A stretch of 64,000 nt of DNA from CAZMNY01 sp964567745 (GTDB lineage: Bacteria; Planctomycetota; Planctomycetia; Pirellulales; Pirellulaceae), in assembly GCA_964567745.1 (NCBI GenBank), contig CAZMNY010000016.1, forward strand, positions 62,001 to 126,000, in the 5' to 3' direction. How positions within the stretch are numbered: the first letter of the stretch is position 1; each line of letters starts with the position of its first letter. Made by a program: the position numbers and the translations under genes. Shown one piece after another: positions 61,651-64,000 of this stretch. The notes beneath the pieces are model-generated. The model was not told where the DNA came from and searched no databases. It worked only from the letters and a program-made list of their open reading frames with translations.

Positions 61651-62616
61651 ACTCTTCCGATGCTCCGCGCCGTCTCCAAACTTGCGGCGAGAACCGAGTC
61701 TCGAAGAGGCACGTTTTTCGCCCGTTACGCGTCGCAGCTCTTTTCGCTCGGGCAGATTGTTGGGAAGTTTCACTCGTTGCACGAAGCCGATGCGGTGGAG
61801 CAGTGAGATCGCCCACCAGCCGGGGTCGTTCTGCCCTGGGTTGAGGCCCAATCGGGCGGATTCGGGATAGGCGTGATGGTTGTTGTGCCAAGCCTCGCCC
61901 ATGGTGATCAGCCCCAGTCCGGGGAGGTTCCGGCCCTGCACCGCGGCGCCGTCGACCACCCAAGTCTTCTGTCCGTTGTTGTGCGCGAAGTAGCCGACAA
62001 GCCAGTGCCCGGTGAGCGAGACCACAACTCGAACACAGACTCCCCACACGACCCAAGGCGCGCCGCCGAAGTAAAAGAGGCAAGCCGCCAAAGGCAATTG
62101 CTGAAGCATCCACGTTCTGTCGAGCATGCGATAGAAGAGCGGTCCCGTGATGGGTTGATCGGGCCGGTACTCCGGCGGACGATCCAGTTTCAAGTCGCAA
62201 TGCATCTGCCAGAACCAATCGAGCCAAATGGGCGAATTGTGAATGTAGAAGTCGTGGCATTTTGGATGTCGCTGAGCCCAATCGCGTATGTCGTGCATGT
62301 GGACGATTCGGCGCGGTCCGCCCATACCGACGAGCACGCCCAAGTAAACGAGACAGTATTCCAACCAGGCGGGACACTCGAAACTGCGGTGAATCAACAG
62401 GCGATGAAACCCAACCGAATGGCCTAGGCAAAGCGTCACAGTCGTCAACGCACCGGCCACCAGCGCGGCATCCCACGTCAATGTCGGGAAGCCGCCGACA
62501 ACCGCGACAACCGCCATCCCGCTGAACCAAAGAGATTTTACGGGAGACCACACGGGCGTTCCCAAAGTCGGGTCCGCGACCTCACCCGCATCGTGCATTC
62601 GATGTACGCCGATCAT
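61621..62616 (-). CDS. fatty acid desaturase-family protein
   Basis: About 331 residues. The first His box is GHSVGFHRLLIHRSFE and the third is AWHNNHHAYPESARLGLN, with the family's HxxHH. The middle box differs from the usual HRxHH: it reads HDIRDWAQRHPKCHDF, a variant known in a separate bacterial desaturase-like group. Four hydrophobic regions frame these boxes, e.g. LWFSGMAVVAVVGGFPTLTW. The substrate is probably an acyl chain at the membrane. The C-terminus (CRALIAEP) is encoded by the tandem repeat. The ATG at 62616 follows GGCGGAA; a GTG at 62631 is an alternative. Confidence 0.82.
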   Translation of the reverse strand: MIGVHRMHDAGEVADPTLGTPVWSPVKSLWFSGMAVVAVVGGFPTLTWDAALVAGALTTVTLCLGHSVGFHRLLIHRSFECPAWLEYCLVYLGVLVGMGGPRRIVHMHDIRDWAQRHPKCHDFYIHNSPIWLDWFWQMHCDLKLDRPPEYRPDQPITGPLFYRMLDRTWMLQQLPLAACLFYFGGAPWVVWGVCVRVVVSLTGHWLVGYFAHNNGQKTWVVDGAAVQGRNLPGLGLITMGEAWHNNHHAYPESARLGLNPGQNDPGWWAISLLHRIGFVQRVKLPNNLPERKELRRVTGEKRASSRLGSRRKFGDGAEHRKSVCRALIAEP

Positions 62617-62744
62617 GACTCGTTCCGCCACTTTGAATGGAAGGTGATTCCATCTTCAAAGGTACAACCGCAAAACGAATCGATTAATAACAGAGAAAAT
62701 CGCGGGATCGAAACTTGAGAGCCTCCCGTCGCAAGTACCGCTTC

Positions 62745-63359
62745 CTACGCGTCGGCGGCGTAACGCCCTTCGGAATTGATCCGAGCGAATACGTCGTTCA
62801 GCACCCAGTGAAAAATCGCCAGGTGGATCGATTCGACCATTCCCATGTCGGGCATGTCGACGTGGAGACCATCGGACTGCGCGGTTTTCAGCTTGCCGCC
62901 GTCATACCCCGTCAGGCCAAACGTTTTGAGACCGTTACGATTGGCCCAATCGACGGCGTTGAGAATGTTGCGGCTGTTGCCGGAGCCGCTAATCGCGATA
63001 AGCAGGTCGCCGCTTGAGCCATAGTTCATCAGCTGTTGCACGAAAATCTGGTCGTACGCCAGATCGTTGCCAACGGCCATCAGCCAGCCGGCATTGTCCG
63101 TCAAGCTGAGAACTTTGAGTCGCTTTTTTGACTCGTCGTTAAGCTCGTCTTCGCGGAGCGTACTCTTTCCCAGGTCTTCCGCCATGTGGCTCGCGCTCGT
63201 TCCCGATCCACCATTACCGATGATGTAAACAAACGTCCCTTGCTTCCAAGCCTCATAGATCAAATCTGACCAACGGCTTAGCGATTCGCTATCGATCCGA
63301 TCGAGTTCTTCGTTGAACCGCTTGAGATAGTCCGTTGAATTGAGTTGGGCGCCGAGCAT
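62745..63359 (-). CDS. SIS-domain sugar-phosphate isomerase (GmhA-like)
   Basis: About 204 residues. The SIS domain carries TFVYIIGNGGSGTSASHMAE, KRLKVLSLTDNAGWLMAVGN, DLLIAISGSGNSRNILNAVD and FGLTGYDGGKL. These resemble sedoheptulose-7-phosphate isomerase GmhA, which feeds heptose synthesis for surface glycans. Other SIS proteins, such as regulator or KdsD-type enzymes, cannot be ruled out. The ATG at 63359 was preferred to the TTG at 63362. Confidence 0.82.
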   Translation of the reverse strand: MLGAQLNSTDYLKRFNEELDRIDSESLSRWSDLIYEAWKQGTFVYIIGNGGSGTSASHMAEDLGKSTLREDELNDESKKRLKVLSLTDNAGWLMAVGNDLAYDQIFVQQLMNYGSSGDLLIAISGSGNSRNILNAVDWANRNGLKTFGLTGYDGGKLKTAQSDGLHVDMPDMGMVESIHLAIFHWVLNDVFARINSEGRYAADA

Positions 63360-63498
63360 CAAAGAGAATCCTTAGTAAGCAAGTCAAACAAACGCGATTG
63401 AACAAACGGGCGAGGAATAGCTTTGGTAATGGACTTCCAAGTCGTACGATCATCCAGCATTCTCAGCCAAGATTGCCGAGCGTCTATTCACATACCGT

Positions 63499-64000
63499 TT
63501 ATTCACATTCCGTGTCGAGTTCTGGCGGCTCGGCGAAATGAACGCCTTTGGGACGATAGAGTACGACAATACACAGCATGAAGAGGGCGGTCACGCCAAA
63601 CATGCTGCATTTCGGCATCCCAAGCCACTCGAAAAACGAGTCTAGCAATAGGTAGATCGCACCCGCAAGCGTGATACCTATCCATACCAGCAAATTTTGA
63701 GTGGCGATCATTCGACCCTTGATCGGCGCTGGCGGACGGCTCTGCATGAACACCTGTAGCGGCACGGCAAAAAGGCCTGTGAATCCACCCAAGAGAATCA
63801 AGATTGCGATGCTACCGTAGAACCCGAGCAAGTGGTTGTGTTCGCCGTAGCTCGGAAGAGCCAGCAACGTCAGACAAACCACCATCCCAATGGCGCCGCT
63901 CTTAAGCACTCGTGGGCTGAACTGATTTTTCGACAACGACCCCGCCGCCACGCTGCCAAAGGCAATGCCCGCGCTGATCGTCGCCGCCATGATGCTCGTC
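63499..64000 (-). CDS. MFS transporter, C-terminal part (continues beyond window)
   Basis: The visible 163 residues contain five hydrophobic segments, with SAGIAFGSVAAGSLSKNQFS, LILLGGFTGLFAVPLQVFMQ and KGRMIATQNLLVWIGITLAG. The pattern resembles lysophospholipid transporter LplT and the MFS half of Aas-type fusions. The C-terminus ends in PELDTECE. The N-terminal part lies outside the window, so the full domain content is unknown. Confidence 0.75.
   Translation of the reverse strand, partial: TSIMAATISAGIAFGSVAAGSLSKNQFSPRVLKSGAIGMVVCLTLLALPSYGEHNHLLGFYGSIAILILLGGFTGLFAVPLQVFMQSRPPAPIKGRMIATQNLLVWIGITLAGAIYLLLDSFFEWLGMPKCSMFGVTALFMLCIVVLYRPKGVHFAEPPELDTECE

Noticed and set aside
1..64000. 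tRNA, rRNA or CRISPR loci
   Set aside because: No cloverleaf-like sequence with a CCA-adjacent acceptor pattern, no rRNA core and no regularly spaced direct repeats were recognised by reading.

Overview
The window looks like chromosomal DNA of a planctomycete, probably of the Pirellulales type. This is inferred from gene content: paired signal-peptide TPR proteins in front of an ExbB-ExbD-ExbD operon, a membrane protein that joins an excisionase-type HTH to a long acidic linker, a fused ResB-CcsA cytochrome c maturation protein, a carbamoyltransferase-SxtJ-DUF5989 cassette, and many short operons on both strands. I saw no rRNA, tRNA, CRISPR array, transposase or prophage. The window opens inside a TPR-type gene and closes inside an MFS-transporter gene.

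Layout. 1-1905: end of a TPR gene, an FMN-binding split-barrel protein and ferrochelatase, overlapping head to tail. 1943-3286: exported Gfo/Idh oxidoreductase. 3550-6155: carbamoyltransferase, SxtJ-like and DUF5989 genes. 6218-12264: small exported protein, a 108-bp inverted-repeat element, a catalytically degenerate alpha/beta hydrolase, malate dehydrogenase and two related membrane-anchored proteins. 12786-15487: ECF sigma factor and a YfbK-like VWA protein. 15846-22333: TPR-TPR-ExbB-ExbD-ExbD. 22586-25976: XerD, GalE, PlsC-type acyltransferase. 26229-31274: degenerate GGDEF protein, PrmC, RF1, L31, bile-acid-symporter-like protein. 31392-41107: chorismate synthase, an unknown membrane-anchored protein, fused CcsBA, a lipoprotein, the HTH-TM protein and a small exported protein. 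41397-42566: QueC and QueD. 42612-42729: promoter-like motif, candidate small RNA and intrinsic terminator. 42958-46819: a tightly overlapping three-gene MotA/TolQ/ExbB-like system. 46900-52920: amidotransferase, BioA, a stand-alone domain resembling the C-terminal half of SAM hydroxide adenosyltransferase, the full-length enzyme, GatB, GatC, L28. 53206-54234: decayed FHA-EAL gene and an unknown gene. 54377-61565: thioredoxin-like protein, HisN, Rrf2 regulator, LspA, DksA/TraR, ThrC, DapB and a small protein. 61621-64000: desaturase with a 14-bp tandem repeat at its 3' end, SIS-domain isomerase, MFS transporter.

The strongest candidate for an undescribed system is 42958-46819. An ExbB/MotA-like channel protein is followed, through two 4-nt overlaps, by two different ExbD-like proteins with coiled coils. 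The first has Ala where ExbD has its ion-conducting Asp; the second keeps the Asp. This suggests a heteromeric, ion-driven membrane motor. A conventional ExbB-ExbD-ExbD operon in the same window (20356-22333) makes a useful internal comparison. A motif resembling a FliA-type promoter occurs upstream of this operon and again upstream of the degenerate GGDEF gene.
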